Shown here in pieces: positions 8,483 through 18,144 of a stretch of 64,000 nucleotides of DNA (position 1 is its first letter; each line of letters opens with the position of its first letter). The DNA is taken from positions 62,001-126,000 of the forward strand of contig NZ_WBKF01000003.1 of the NCBI RefSeq assembly GCF_008831235.1, in the 5' to 3' direction. A program made the translations under genes and the position numbers. The DNA is from Pseudoclavibacter sp. CFCC 11306 (GTDB taxonomy: Bacteria > Actinomycetota > Actinomycetes > Actinomycetales > Microbacteriaceae). Under the pieces are notes generated by a model that did no database searches, was not told the origin of the DNA, and worked only from the letters and a program-made list of their open reading frames with translations.

Positions 8483-8735
8483 CCCCAGACTTCACCCCGC
8501 AGCTCCAACGTCAAGAGGTCGTACAGCCCGCATCGATCGAGTGGTCGAGAACCAGTGCGTTCTCACTGCCCCGAATCGGGCGCGCACTTCTTGATTCCGT
8601 TGTCTGCTGACCCTTTGAGAGCTAGGAGAAGGTGCGTTCGTCTACGAAGGCTTCTTGGTGCGGACAGATGGCAGCTATCCTGTCTGCCTACTGTCGTGTC
8701 TCGCGCTGGAGCATGTCGACACACAGGCCACCGAT
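8483..8735. other. Upstream region of the FadR-like gene, no gene seen
   Basis: About 250 bases without a convincing gene. A small open frame (8555-8803) is Arg-rich and lacks motifs. The stretch ends in the operator/promoter of the following regulator. Confidence 0.4.
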
Positions 8736-8757
8736 CTGACATTGTTGTCAGTACAGT
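8736..8757 (+). promoter_or_regulatory. Inverted repeat and -10 box before the FadR-like gene
   Basis: CTGACATTGTTGTCAG (8736-8751) has perfect 6-bp arms around a 4-bp centre, in the range of FadR/GntR operators. TACAGT (8752-8757) directly follows and fits an actinobacterial -10 box. Autoregulation is the likely role. Confidence 0.55.
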
Positions 8758-8813
8758 AATGGCTAATCTCTCACATGTCGGTACGAGAGTTCTCAGCCGT
8801 TGAGAGGAGTCTC

Positions 8814-9638
8814 ATGTCCAGTGTGCCGGGAGCTGGGGCACTCCATCGGGCAGTTGAGCCGTTTGCCATCGCATTTGATCGAGTCAAGCCGACTCGTGAC
8901 ACAGTGATCCGCGGCATACTCTCAGTAGTAGAACGTGGCGAAATAGCTCCCGGTCAGCGGTTCCCACCGGAACGTGAGCTTGCCAAAAGCATGGGGGTCA
9001 GTCGAGACACTCTGCGCGAAGCCATTCGTGCACTTTCGCAGCTCGGATACGTCGAGACTCGCCGGGGACGGTACGGGGGCACGTTCGTCTGCGAAGATCT
9101 TCCGCAAGAACTGCGAGCCGCACCACATTCTGCCTCGTCCAAGGTTGCTCGCCACGGGCCAAAGCCCGCATTCAGTCAGAGCACTCAAGACCACGATACC
9201 CAGCGAAATCTCGCAGAGTCGCCACTTCTCGATCAGGTGGCCGAGCTGGTGTCGACGCTGCGCGTAGTCCAGATCGGTGCAATCATACAGCTCGCAGCAG
9301 CACACGACCTCGACAACCGAGTCGCCGCTCTGTACGAACACCAAAGGCAGATCGCTGGCTCCGATGTTGCCTTCTGCCGAAGCGAAGATGCTCGATTCCA
9401 TCTTGCCCTCGTGCGTCTGAGCGGCCTCAAACATCTGGTGGACCCCACAGCTGAGGTCTGGAACCAGGTCGTAGAGTTACTCCAGCAGGTTCCGTCCACC
9501 ACTTGTACCCGTGCCACCAACAATGACGTCCATCTGCGTATCGCCCATGCCCTGCAAGAGCGAAGGGTCGATGATGCCGTTGAGACAGAGCGGTTGCACC
9601 TCGCCACACTCGAATGGGTGCTGCGCAACGAATTGTGA
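8814..9638 (+). CDS. FadR/GntR-family transcriptional regulator
   Basis: A 274-residue regulator. The winged helix (about 30-95) includes RFPPERELAKSMGVSRDTLREAI and a wing with YVETRRGRYGGTFV. A helical FCD-type effector domain follows (EDARFHLALVRLSG, then NDVHLRIAHAL, with metal-ligand His residues at family positions). The linker (about 100-135) is long and Ser/Gln/His-rich. The ATG at 8814 has a GAGAGGAG ribosome site; the ATG at 8775 does not. It lies 36 bp before the ABC ATPase gene and probably controls this uptake locus in response to a small organic acid or amino-acid-like ligand (inference). Confidence 0.87.
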   Translation: MSSVPGAGALHRAVEPFAIAFDRVKPTRDTVIRGILSVVERGEIAPGQRFPPERELAKSMGVSRDTLREAIRALSQLGYVETRRGRYGGTFVCEDLPQELRAAPHSASSKVARHGPKPAFSQSTQDHDTQRNLAESPLLDQVAELVSTLRVVQIGAIIQLAAAHDLDNRVAALYEHQRQIAGSDVAFCRSEDARFHLALVRLSGLKHLVDPTAEVWNQVVELLQQVPSTTCTRATNNDVHLRIAHALQERRVDDAVETERLHLATLEWVLRNEL

Positions 9639-9674
9639 CAGATCAACTCGCACAAAGTCGACCATTGCACCACG

Positions 9675-11285
9675 ATGATTCTCATGGTGCTCGACGTCAA
9701 CGATCTTTCTGTCTCTCTTACGCACGACCCCGAACAGCAGCTTTTGCGAGGGGTGTCGCTAAGCATCGCTCACGGGGAGACCCTCGCTGTCGTCGGTGCC
9801 TCGGGATCAGGTAAAACGACCCTCGCGAACGCCGTTCTGGGTCTGCTGCCGAGCACACTGACCGTCAGTAGTGGAGGCATTGAGCTCGATGGTCAAAATC
9901 TGTCTGCAGCCACGGAGACTCAGTGGCGGCAGTTACGCGGCTCAGCCCTCGGGTTGGTCCCGCAAGATCCTCTGTCCAACCTCGACCCGCTCTACCGTAC
10001 TGGCCGCCAGGTCGAAGAAGTCATCACGCTGCATCAGCGCATCTCATCACACGAAGCTCGTGAGCGTTCGCTCGCCGCACTCGAGAATGCTGGACTGAAC
10101 GAGCCTGCAGAACTCGCCGAACGCTATCCGCACCAACTCTCAGGCGGGCAGCGACAGCGCGTGCTCATCGCCATTGGCACGGCCAACGCTCCGAAACTGC
10201 TCATCGCCGATGAACCAACCTCTGCACTCGACGTGACGGTGCAGCGCCGTATCCTCGACCGGCTGCATACCATTCAGAATGAGACGGGCACGGCGATCCT
10301 ACTGATCACCCATGATCTGCGCCTGGCCGCCGAGCGGGCCCATCGGGTGGTTGTGCTGCATGACGGCGTCGTCGTTGAGACCGGTGAGTCATCGACCGTG
10401 TTCACTCACCCAATGCAGGCGTACACGAAGGCGCTCGTCGCCGCGGTGACCGATGTCCCGGTCACCCAGGTGCCGGTCGCCGAGGTGGCAGCCGCGTCCG
10501 CAGGCGAGAGTGCCGCCCGTTCACTGCTCGATGTGCGCGACCTCACCTACACGTATCCGCGGGCCTCCGCGCCAGCGCTGCAGGAGGTTTCACTGAGCAT
10601 CGCACCAGGAAAGACCCTGGCGCTCGTCGGAGAATCCGGTTCGGGCAAAACCACGGTGACCCGCGCTGTGTTGCAGCTGCTGCACGGCCCGATGAGCGGC
10701 GAGGTTCTGATCGACGGCACGAACATCCAGAACACCTCTCGCACTGATCGTGCTCGCTATCGCCGTGATGTGCGGGCCGTGTTCCAAGACCCCGGTGCGT
10801 CGCTGAACCCGACCCGATCAGTCGCTGCTTCGCTACTCGAGCCGCTGCGCAGCCTAGGCATCGATACCAGTGGCAGGCCCGATGAGGTGGTCGCCGAGGC
10901 GCTCGCCGCCGTCGGTCTCGGCCCGGAACATGCCGACCGCATCCCACGTGAACTCAGCGGTGGGCAGAAACAGCGCGTGGCGATCGCCCGGGCACTGATC
11001 ACCAACCCGAAAATCGTGATCTGTGACGAGCCGATCTCTGCGCTCGACGTGCTTGTGCAGCGCCAGGTGCTCGATCTGCTCGCCCAGCTGCAGGCCGACC
11101 TCGGCGTGAGTTACCTCTTCATCACCCACGATCTCGCGGTCGCTCGTCGCATCGCCCACGAGACTGCGGTGATGCACCAAGGCCGCGTCGTTGATTCCGG
11201 CAGCACTGAGCGCGTCTTCACCGAGCCTCGCAGCGACTACACCAGAGAATTGCTCTCGGCGATTCCGGCGTTTTCGGCGGCATGA
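9675..11285 (+). CDS. ABC transporter, fused double ATP-binding protein (dipeptide/nickel/opine type)
   Basis: A 536-residue protein with two complete nucleotide-binding domains, equivalent to DppD-DppF or GsiA. Domain 1 has Walker A GASGSGKTT (about 38), signature LSGGQRQRV and Walker B LLIADEPTSALD. Domain 2 has Walker A GESGSGKTT (about 315), LSGGQKQRV and IVICDEPISALD. It powers the permeases encoded on the opposite strand at 13941-15736. An in-frame ATG at 9684 is an alternative start. Its last 49 bp overlap the convergent FAD/NAD(P)-binding gene. Confidence 0.92.
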   Translation: MILMVLDVNDLSVSLTHDPEQQLLRGVSLSIAHGETLAVVGASGSGKTTLANAVLGLLPSTLTVSSGGIELDGQNLSAATETQWRQLRGSALGLVPQDPLSNLDPLYRTGRQVEEVITLHQRISSHEARERSLAALENAGLNEPAELAERYPHQLSGGQRQRVLIAIGTANAPKLLIADEPTSALDVTVQRRILDRLHTIQNETGTAILLITHDLRLAAERAHRVVVLHDGVVVETGESSTVFTHPMQAYTKALVAAVTDVPVTQVPVAEVAAASAGESAARSLLDVRDLTYTYPRASAPALQEVSLSIAPGKTLALVGESGSGKTTVTRAVLQLLHGPMSGEVLIDGTNIQNTSRTDRARYRRDVRAVFQDPGASLNPTRSVAASLLEPLRSLGIDTSGRPDEVVAEALAAVGLGPEHADRIPRELSGGQKQRVAIARALITNPKIVICDEPISALDVLVQRQVLDLLAQLQADLGVSYLFITHDLAVARRIAHETAVMHQGRVVDSGSTERVFTEPRSDYTRELLSAIPAFSAA

Positions 11286-13093
11286 GGCTGATCGATCAAT
11301 CTCTCCCAGACCACTTGGGCCGCGATGTCGGTGCCTGCAAGGAATGACCCGCCGGAGTGCGGCACTGCGGCCTGCCCTGCGCCGGGCTGATACTGCCCAG
11401 CCACGCAGCCGATGACCACGCGCTGGGTGAGCACCGTGCCATCCTCGGTGATCGGATGCAGCCTCTGCGGAGTAACGGCGAGCGAATGCACATTGCGCGC
11501 ATCTGCCGGCCACCCGAGTGGGGCGAGGGTGGCCTCACCACGCTGAAGCCACCCTGCCAGCAGGGCGTCCTCGGTCTTGCTGAGTGTGCCCCACGCCTGA
11601 TGGCCAGCGAGCCAGTACTGCGCATGCACCTCACTGCCGGCCACACGTGGTGACCACGCCGTATAGCCGTCATCTTCGGCGCGTACCCGAAGTTCTGGGC
11701 CGATCAACTGCACAAATCCCTGACGGCGCAGTGCCGCGAGTCGTTCGAAGCGGAACGACGGCGGCCCGCTGGCCAGGATGTTCGCCGCAGGAAGCAGATC
11801 GCGCTCGATGTAGCGCTGCTCGGCTTCGGAGGTGAATACCCCCGCGATGCGAGCACGCTCGGTGAGTGCGCGAAGGTGACCGGCGAGCTGGTGAACGCCG
11901 GTCCAGGGGCTCGCATCGGGGGCGCTCAGACTAATGAACTCCCGGATGAAATGCTCCTCGATGAAGGCGTTCCATTCGTCGGCGTTCGCGAAGTCACGGC
12001 CGAGTGTGGGGTCTACCAAACGCTCCCATTCGAAATCGACGTCGAGGCCCAAGTGCTCGGCACGGGTGCGGAACACCGTCCCGGCCTGCGCCAAGAATGC
12101 CGGCCAAAGATCGTCAACGAAGGTGAGGTCATGCCGATTACGGTGCTCCTCGATGAGGGCCGCCGTCGCCTCCGGGGCGAACAGCGGGATACTCGGCGCT
12201 GCATACTGGTCAGGGCCGTTGAGCCGCTGGCTGCGGTGCGGGAGGCCTGAGCGCGACCCTGCGAACATGCGTGGTTCGCGACCGGAAGGATGGTAGATCA
12301 GCGTGCCTTCGGCGTCGCGCTCGAAACGGCCGCCGCGCCCTTCAAAGAAGGTGCCGATGAAATCGAAGAACGTCGCCCCGAGGCCGGATACGGCGACGGA
12401 TGCACCGGCCGGGATGCGTTCGAGCGGCAGGTCAGCGGCCAGGCGAGCAGGTAGCGCAGTGCCGTCGACGGAGTCATCGGCCAGACGGTCAGGCACGAAC
12501 CCCTGTGCCGAGACGACCACGTCGGCGAGCAGAGTCTGCGTTTGGTCGGCATCAGTGGGGAGGTAGGTCAACACCTGCGGATCGATGCCGGTGCCCCTGA
12601 CGTCGGTGACTGTAGCGCGATGCGTGGTGATGTGCACCCAATCGGGTGCCTGTGCCCGTACCTGCTCGAAGACCCAGTGGAAGTACTCGCCCTGCAGGCG
12701 CCGTGATGGCTTATGCCAGGGGGACACATCACGCAGTTCGCGGGCGAAGTCAGGATCGTCGGCAAGTGGCAGTGCAGGCGCGATCTGCTCGGCCCATTCG
12801 GCGACCGAAGGGCCGGTCACGACGGGGCCGCCGTCGAGCGGTACCTCGGCGTCGGTGTACAGCGTGTTGTTGCGGGCACTCGTGTTGTTGATGAACCATG
12901 GGCTCTGGTCGTTGCGCCAGACCTGCCCGGCCCCGATCGGATACGGGTCGAAGATGTCGATGTGTAGCTCGGGCGCGTGCCCGTCATCTCTCGCGAGTCG
13001 AGTGAGCGCAAAATTCGGGTCGTTCGCTCTGGCGATGAGCCGCTCGATCACTGAGGTTCCGCGGGGGCCACCGCCGATGATGGCTACTCTCAT
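11237..13093 (-). CDS. FAD/NAD(P)-binding protein (NAD_binding_9 type)
   Basis: A 618-residue flavoprotein-like enzyme. The N-terminal dinucleotide-binding motif is MRVAIIGGGPRGTSVIERL. An FDPYPIGAGQVWRNDQSPWFINNT segment follows, typical of the large FAD-NAD(P)-binding family (residues about 49-71), and then VVVSAQGF and VAVSGLGATFFDFI. The family is poorly characterised; members occur with siderophore, opine-like and amino-acid transport loci. Here it ends an operon of binding protein, permeases and SDR, suggesting oxidation of the imported compound. It overlaps the convergent ATPase gene by 49 bp. Confidence 0.8.
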   Translation of the reverse strand: MRVAIIGGGPRGTSVIERLIARANDPNFALTRLARDDGHAPELHIDIFDPYPIGAGQVWRNDQSPWFINNTSARNNTLYTDAEVPLDGGPVVTGPSVAEWAEQIAPALPLADDPDFARELRDVSPWHKPSRRLQGEYFHWVFEQVRAQAPDWVHITTHRATVTDVRGTGIDPQVLTYLPTDADQTQTLLADVVVSAQGFVPDRLADDSVDGTALPARLAADLPLERIPAGASVAVSGLGATFFDFIGTFFEGRGGRFERDAEGTLIYHPSGREPRMFAGSRSGLPHRSQRLNGPDQYAAPSIPLFAPEATAALIEEHRNRHDLTFVDDLWPAFLAQAGTVFRTRAEHLGLDVDFEWERLVDPTLGRDFANADEWNAFIEEHFIREFISLSAPDASPWTGVHQLAGHLRALTERARIAGVFTSEAEQRYIERDLLPAANILASGPPSFRFERLAALRRQGFVQLIGPELRVRAEDDGYTAWSPRVAGSEVHAQYWLAGHQAWGTLSKTEDALLAGWLQRGEATLAPLGWPADARNVHSLAVTPQRLHPITEDGTVLTQRVVIGCVAGQYQPGAGQAAVPHSGGSFLAGTDIAAQVVWERLIDQPHAAENAGIAESNSLV

Positions 13094-13164
13094 ATCTGTA
13101 CCCTGGGCCGAACTGCCCGTGCCTTTCTCTCGTGCTGTGCTGTGCTGTGCGTGCGAGTCGACGA

Positions 13165-13917
13165 CTATCGTCGCGGACGCACCCAGAGCTCGGTGAACTG
13201 TGAATCTGCCGGGGCCTCGATGACGAAGCGGACGGCCGCGGCCACCGACTCGGGATGCGATGGGGCATCCTGCGGCTCGATCACTGGATAGTCATCTCTC
13301 ACGTGCGCGAGCGGGGTCTCTGTCGGCCCCGGGGCGACGGTAGCCACGCGAACGCCGTGCGCAGCCTCCTCCCGACGCAGCCCGTCTGCGAGCGCGAGCA
13401 GGGCGTGTTTCGAGGCAGAGTAGATCGTTAGATAGGGCACCGCTCTCCGCGCCGCGCCAGAGCTGATGAACACCACGGTGCCCTCGGCGGCACGAATCTG
13501 CGGCAGCAGAGCGCGGGTCAGCTCGGCCGGGGCGATGACGTTCGTGCTCAGAACTCGCTGCCAGTCGTCGACGGTGGCATCTTCGAGGGTGCTGCGCTCA
13601 GAAATCGCCGCGTCGTGAACGAGCACGTCAACGCGGGGCAGCGCAGCCACGGCCTCTTGCAGGGCATCAACCGGCGTCAGATCGAGCGACAGCGGCAGGA
13701 TACGCCCCGCGGCTTCGGCATCGACTGCCAGTGCCGCAAGCCGTTCGGTACTGCGCGCGATCGCGACCACCGCATGGTCTGCGGCGAGGTTCAGTGCGAT
13801 GGATCGCCCGATGCCACTGCTCGCGCCGGTCACGACGGCCACCGGGTCGTCGATCTCGCGCAGCCGCTGCACCAGATCGGGCGTCACACGCGTGAGGACC
13901 TCAACGGATGTGCTCAT
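13165..13917 (-). CDS. Short-chain dehydrogenase/reductase
   Basis: A 250-residue classical SDR. It has the cofactor motif TGASSGIGRS (about 35-44), HDAAIS in place of the usual NNAG, and the catalytic set Ser (VFISSGAARRAVPY) with YSASKHAL (Tyr-x-x-x-Lys). A PGPTETPL loop follows. The ATG at 13917 has a GAAAGG ribosome site, so the longer frame to 14001 is rejected. It lies between the ABC permeases and the FAD/NAD(P)-binding gene and is likely part of the same catabolic operon. Confidence 0.87.
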   Translation of the reverse strand: MSTSVEVLTRVTPDLVQRLREIDDPVAVVTGASSGIGRSIALNLAADHAVVAIARSTERLAALAVDAEAAGRILPLSLDLTPVDALQEAVAALPRVDVLVHDAAISERSTLEDATVDDWQRVLSTNVIAPAELTRALLPQIRAAEGTVVFISSGAARRAVPYLTIYSASKHALLALADGLRREEAAHGVRVATVAPGPTETPLAHVRDDYPVIEPQDAPSHPESVAAAVRFVIEAPADSQFTELWVRPRR

Positions 13918-13940
13918 GATAATGACCTTTCTGAAACGAG

Positions 13941-14792
13941 TTACTCGCGGATTGACCTGGCGTTGGCCCCGCGGCGCAGCCCGTCGCTGAGCAGGTTCCA
14001 CGCCACCGACATGAGGACGAGCGAGATGATCGGGCCGACGAACAACAGCGGTGCCGACTGAATGTACTGACCGAACTCCTGCACCATCTGTCCGATCGAA
14101 GGGTTCGGTGGCTGGATACCCTGGCCGAGATAGCTCAGCGCAGCTTCAAGAGCGACCGCCGCCGCCGCGGTAGCTGCCAGCTGCACCGAGACGGGGGTCG
14201 CCGCATTCGGCAGTAAATGTCGCACGACGATCGTGACCCCCGACACGTTGTCGAGTTCGGCTGCCTGCACATAGGCGCGGTGACGAATCTCATGGGCCGC
14301 CCCGTAGGCGATTCGGGCGATGCTGGGTGCGAAGAGCACGCCGAGCGAAAGGATGAGCGTGGGCGTTCCCGCCCCTAGGATCACGCGGATGGTCAGCGCG
14401 AGCAGGATGCCGGGAATCGCCAGGCCGACATCGACGAAGCGCATGATCACACTCGCGACCGGCCCTTCGAGATAGGCAGCGGTGAACCCGACTGTGACCC
14501 CGATGACGCCCGCGATCACGGTCGCACTCAACGAGATCAGGAGGCTGGTGAGCGATGCCGACGCAAGTCGCGTGAAGCTGTCGCGGCCGATGTTGTCGGT
14601 CCCTAACAGGTGCTGGGCCGACGGGCTGAGGAACGGATCGGCGGTCGTCGCGTAGGAATCGAGGCCGGGCAGCAGCCAGACGATCAGGCCGGCCACCGCG
14701 ATGACGGCGATGATGACAGTTGCGACGATAACCTCCCAGCCGATCTCGAAACGTCGGGTGCGCGTGCGGGGACGCTGAGCGGTCGTGGTCAT
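13941..14792 (-). CDS. ABC transporter permease, DppC type
   Basis: A 283-residue inner-membrane permease with about six helices. It contains HLLGTDNIGRDSFTRL (the DppC/OppC family entry motif) and an EAA-like coupling loop YVQAAELDNVSGVTIVVRHLLPN. The C-terminal SYLGQGIQPPNPSIGQMV motif is also typical. It pairs with the DppB-type permease, whose stop overlaps its start by 4 bp (ATGA). Confidence 0.92.
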   Translation of the reverse strand: MTTTAQRPRTRTRRFEIGWEVIVATVIIAVIAVAGLIVWLLPGLDSYATTADPFLSPSAQHLLGTDNIGRDSFTRLASASLTSLLISLSATVIAGVIGVTVGFTAAYLEGPVASVIMRFVDVGLAIPGILLALTIRVILGAGTPTLILSLGVLFAPSIARIAYGAAHEIRHRAYVQAAELDNVSGVTIVVRHLLPNAATPVSVQLAATAAAAVALEAALSYLGQGIQPPNPSIGQMVQEFGQYIQSAPLLFVGPIISLVLMSVAWNLLSDGLRRGANARSIRE

Positions 14793-15736
14793 TCAGCCAC
14801 CGCCAATCGGGGATCGATCACCGGATGCAGCATGTCGACGGCGAAGTTGATGAGCAGGTAAATGGTGCCGATCACCAGAATTGATGCCTGGATGGTCGGG
14901 TAGTCGTTGGTGGAGATCGATTGCACGAGCAGGCTGCCGAGGCCGGGCAAGGCGAACACACGCTCGATGACGACGGTTCCGCCGACCAGGTTGGCCAGCT
15001 CCAGACCACCGACCGTCGTCACCGGCAGCAGACCGTTGCGCAGCACATGTCGGCGGCTGAGCTGCCGGTCGCTCAGCCCCTTCGCTCTCAAGGTGCGCAC
15101 GTAGTCCTGCCCATACTCGTCGACCATGCTGGCGCGAATGTAGCGAGCGAGCACCGCAGCGGCCTGCAGACCGAGCAGCAGAGCCGGAACGAACATGATC
15201 TGCAGATGCAGAGCGGGATTCACGGACGAGGGCTGGTAGCCGATGAGCACGAGCTTGATCGTGGCCGAGTTGACGATGAGCAACACGGCGCCGAGCACGA
15301 AAGCCGGCACCGACATGAGGGTGAATGTGCCGACACGCAGCACGCCGTCGATGAGGCCACCGCGGTGACGCGCTGCCCAGACCCCCACCGGAATGCCGAT
15401 GAGGAAGGCGAGGACGGTGGCGAGGACGGCAAGCTCAAGCGAGACGGGCAGTCGCTGGGCGAGCTGCTCGCTGACGCTGTAAGGCGTCGAGATGCTGGTG
15501 CCAAAGTCACCGCGAAGGATGCCTCCGATCCAGGTGAGGTACTGCACAGGCCAGGGCTTGTCGAGGCCGAGCTTCGCATGAATCGCTGCGATGTCTTCAG
15601 CGGACGGCTGCCCGTCACTGTCGAAGAATGCCGCGGCAGGGTCGCCCGGCATGAGGCGCACGATGCCGAACGCCAGCAGTGAGAGTAGAACCAGCACGGC
15701 CAGACTGGAGCCCAGTCGGCGAACGATGTATTTCAT
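14789..15736 (-). CDS. ABC transporter permease, DppB type
   Basis: A 315-residue inner-membrane permease. It begins with the family N-terminus KYIVRRLGSSLAVLVLLSLLAFG (positions 2-24), followed by RLMPGDPAAAFF and LGLDKPWPVQYLTW. The coupling loop is YVRTLRAKGLSDRQLSRRHVLRN. The start ATG at 15736 has a GAGGAA ribosome site; the frame to 15787 adds a non-family N-terminus. It forms a heterodimer with the next gene. Confidence 0.92.
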   Translation of the reverse strand: MKYIVRRLGSSLAVLVLLSLLAFGIVRLMPGDPAAAFFDSDGQPSAEDIAAIHAKLGLDKPWPVQYLTWIGGILRGDFGTSISTPYSVSEQLAQRLPVSLELAVLATVLAFLIGIPVGVWAARHRGGLIDGVLRVGTFTLMSVPAFVLGAVLLIVNSATIKLVLIGYQPSSVNPALHLQIMFVPALLLGLQAAAVLARYIRASMVDEYGQDYVRTLRAKGLSDRQLSRRHVLRNGLLPVTTVGGLELANLVGGTVVIERVFALPGLGSLLVQSISTNDYPTIQASILVIGTIYLLINFAVDMLHPVIDPRLAVAE

Positions 15737-15833
15737 GAAGTTCCTCGGCGATGCCGTGGGCCGAGGCCCGAGTCGGTCGCAAGCCATCTCGACGTGCGGC
15801 CAGCCTCAGGCCTCAGCGGTGGGTTCAGACGGT

Positions 15834-17426
15834 TCAGCGACCAATCCATGTGGTCAGCAGAGAAGTACGTGAATCGAAGGGATCGGGGCTGTAACCGTGC
15901 ACCTTGCTCGTCGATAGGCTGTAAGACAGCGGGGTGGCATAGGCCACGACGATGAATGACTGCTCCGCGATCTCCTGGTTCAGGTCGTTGGCCACCTGCA
16001 GGCGCTTCTGATCATCAGCCTCAGACGTCAGCTGGCCGAACAGCTCCTGCAGACGCGCGGTCTGGGTGCTGCCCTTGAACGCGTTCAGGTTCGCGCTCTC
16101 GGGCACCCACTGGTTGAAGTCGCCAGCCACGTCGGGGCGGCCGACGTTCTGTACGGCGATGATGTCGCCGAAGAACGGAGCACCTGAGGTGAATACCGCT
16201 TGGATGCGTGAGTACTCGACCGGCTGGAGGTCGACGGTGATGCCGGCCTCGGCAGCCTGCTGCTTCAGCAGTTCCCAAGTGGACTTATCGTTCGAGTCGG
16301 CCTGATACACCAGGCTGATCGTAGGGTTGGTCTGGCCGGCCTCGGCGAGCAGCTGCTTGGCACCTTCGACGTCACGCTGGTAGTTCGGCGTGCTGTCGTT
16401 CGGCGCATCGACACCGATCTGGGTAGGTTCGGTGACGAAGGACACCTCACCGAACCCCTGTGCGCCGACCTTGGCCAGCTGGTCGCGATCGACGGCCTTC
16501 GAGAACGCCTGGCGCACGCGCACATCGTTGAATGCACCCTCAGAGTTCAAGTACAGCACGCGAGTGCTGGTGCTCTGCAGCTCGCCCAGGGTCAGACCAC
16601 TGTCCTTGCCCTGTTGCGCGAGAGTGGAGTTCCAGAACCAGCCAGCATCGATCTGGCCGCTCTGCAGCTGTGTGAGCAGGGTGTTCTCGTCGGGGACGAC
16701 CTTGAAGGTGATGCCGTCGAGGTAAGGCTTGGGCTGATCCCAGTACTTCGAGTTCTTCGTCAGCACGACCTCGACGCCCTGCGTCCAATGGTCGAGGCTG
16801 AAGGCACCGGATGCGTTGGCGGTCTTCTGTCGGTCCTGCTCGCTCGTCGTGTCGTACCAGTTCTGGCTGACGATGAAGAAGCTCTTGCGATCAGAGACGA
16901 TGTTCAAGAAGGCGGGGTTTGACTTATTGAAGGTGAACGTGACTGTGCGGGCTACCGCATCGGTGGTCAGCCCTTTCAGATCGGTGAGGTAGCTCTTCTT
17001 GCTCAGTGTTGATTCGCGCACCTTGTTGAAGCTGAAGGCGACATCGTCCACCGTGATCGGGCTACCGTCGGCGAAGGTCGCTCCGTCGCGGATGGTGAAC
17101 ACGAACTCGGTTTTGTCGTCGTTAGTGGTCCATGATTCGGCGATGAGCGGTCGCAGCGTGCCGTCGTTGTCTTTGGTGAGCAGAGTGTCATAAATCAGGG
17201 CCTGAATGGCCGTACTCGAGTACACCGCCGTCGAGAACGGGTCGAGGCCGCCGTTGCCGGGCTCGCTCTTCGTGCCATACACAAGAGTGCCGCCGGGCAC
17301 TGGATCGCCGTCTGACGATGAGGATGCATTGGTGGACGTTGTAGTGACGCAGCCTGCGAGCAGGAGTGCTGTCACACCGACGCCGGCTAGGGCAAGCAGG
17401 CCGCGACGAGTCACGCTGGAGTTCAT
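15834..17426 (-). CDS. ABC transporter substrate-binding lipoprotein (family 5)
   Basis: A 530-residue extracellular solute-binding protein. A twin-Arg-like start (TRRGLLALAGVGVTALLLAGC) ends in a lipobox LAGC, so the mature protein is lipid-anchored at Cys 26. A Ser-rich linker follows. The family 5 pattern is seen in the LRPLIAESWTTNDDKTEFVFTIRDGATFADGSP region (about 90-122) and in VRQAFSKAVDRDQL. It is the first gene of the minus-strand transport operon. Ligands of this family are peptides, glutathione, opines or metal chelates; none can be chosen from sequence. Confidence 0.92.
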   Translation of the reverse strand: MNSSVTRRGLLALAGVGVTALLLAGCVTTTSTNASSSSDGDPVPGGTLVYGTKSEPGNGGLDPFSTAVYSSTAIQALIYDTLLTKDNDGTLRPLIAESWTTNDDKTEFVFTIRDGATFADGSPITVDDVAFSFNKVRESTLSKKSYLTDLKGLTTDAVARTVTFTFNKSNPAFLNIVSDRKSFFIVSQNWYDTTSEQDRQKTANASGAFSLDHWTQGVEVVLTKNSKYWDQPKPYLDGITFKVVPDENTLLTQLQSGQIDAGWFWNSTLAQQGKDSGLTLGELQSTSTRVLYLNSEGAFNDVRVRQAFSKAVDRDQLAKVGAQGFGEVSFVTEPTQIGVDAPNDSTPNYQRDVEGAKQLLAEAGQTNPTISLVYQADSNDKSTWELLKQQAAEAGITVDLQPVEYSRIQAVFTSGAPFFGDIIAVQNVGRPDVAGDFNQWVPESANLNAFKGSTQTARLQELFGQLTSEADDQKRLQVANDLNQEIAEQSFIVVAYATPLSYSLSTSKVHGYSPDPFDSRTSLLTTWIGR

Positions 17427-17683
17427 GGATGCTACTTCCTCGGAAATCGGGTACTAATCGGTTCTTTGCGCCGAAGCGCCGCGGCTCATTCCACCAGCCG
17501 GGTTTATGCTGCACCAAATGAGTTGGATTATTTCGTCACAAAACCGACCAATAGATCTCAGTGGCATTGAATAGGCTCACTCAACTCGTGAGGTTCGTTT
17601 CGCTTGTGTCTCACGAGGAGTGCTCAAATATCGCCGAGCGTGACTCGCAGGAGCAGCACGCGCTCACAACAGAAAGTATCCCG

Positions 17684-18082
17684 ATGACTGACGCCACCGA
17701 AGAACATAAGATCCACAATCCCGGTAACCTCATCTCCCCTGACGAGGCGGTTGAGCGGCATGCGAATGGCGCTGTGCTCATCGACGTGCGCGGTCCGATC
17801 ACGCGCGGTAAGCAGGGGCTCGTCGACGATGCAATTGTCATCGACAAGGCACGCACTGCCGAGGTGCTGAATCCAGATTCTGACGAGCGCATCGCTCAGC
17901 TGACTGGCGACCTCGATCAAGACGTCGTCGTGTTCTGCGGCAGCGAATTCGGTTCAGACCCGGTTGTCGACCAGCTCAAGGAGTACGGATACCAGAATGT
18001 GCACCAGATTGCCGGTGGCATCACCCGTTGGCTGGTCGAGGGCAAGCCGACGACGCCTGCACCCGCAACGTCTGAAGTTTGA
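17684..18082 (+). CDS. Rhodanese-like domain protein
   Basis: A 132-residue single rhodanese domain. AVLIDVRG is the first strand and loop (with the family Asp-Val-Arg). The active-site Cys lies in VVFCGSEFGSDPV, and the C-terminal GGITRW motif is present. These proteins carry or transfer sulfane sulfur. The Cys loop (CGSEFGS) lacks the usual Arg. The ATG at 17684 is preferred; the frame is open upstream to 17561 but has no domain there. It is divergent from the uptake operon, compatible with a sulfur-containing substrate (weak inference). Confidence 0.8.
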   Translation: MTDATEEHKIHNPGNLISPDEAVERHANGAVLIDVRGPITRGKQGLVDDAIVIDKARTAEVLNPDSDERIAQLTGDLDQDVVVFCGSEFGSDPVVDQLKEYGYQNVHQIAGGITRWLVEGKPTTPAPATSEV

Positions 18083-18144
18083 CGATGTGCCCCTCTGCGG
18101 GCATCCGAAGTAGAGGATATCGTTCGCTCTGATGCCCGCAGACT

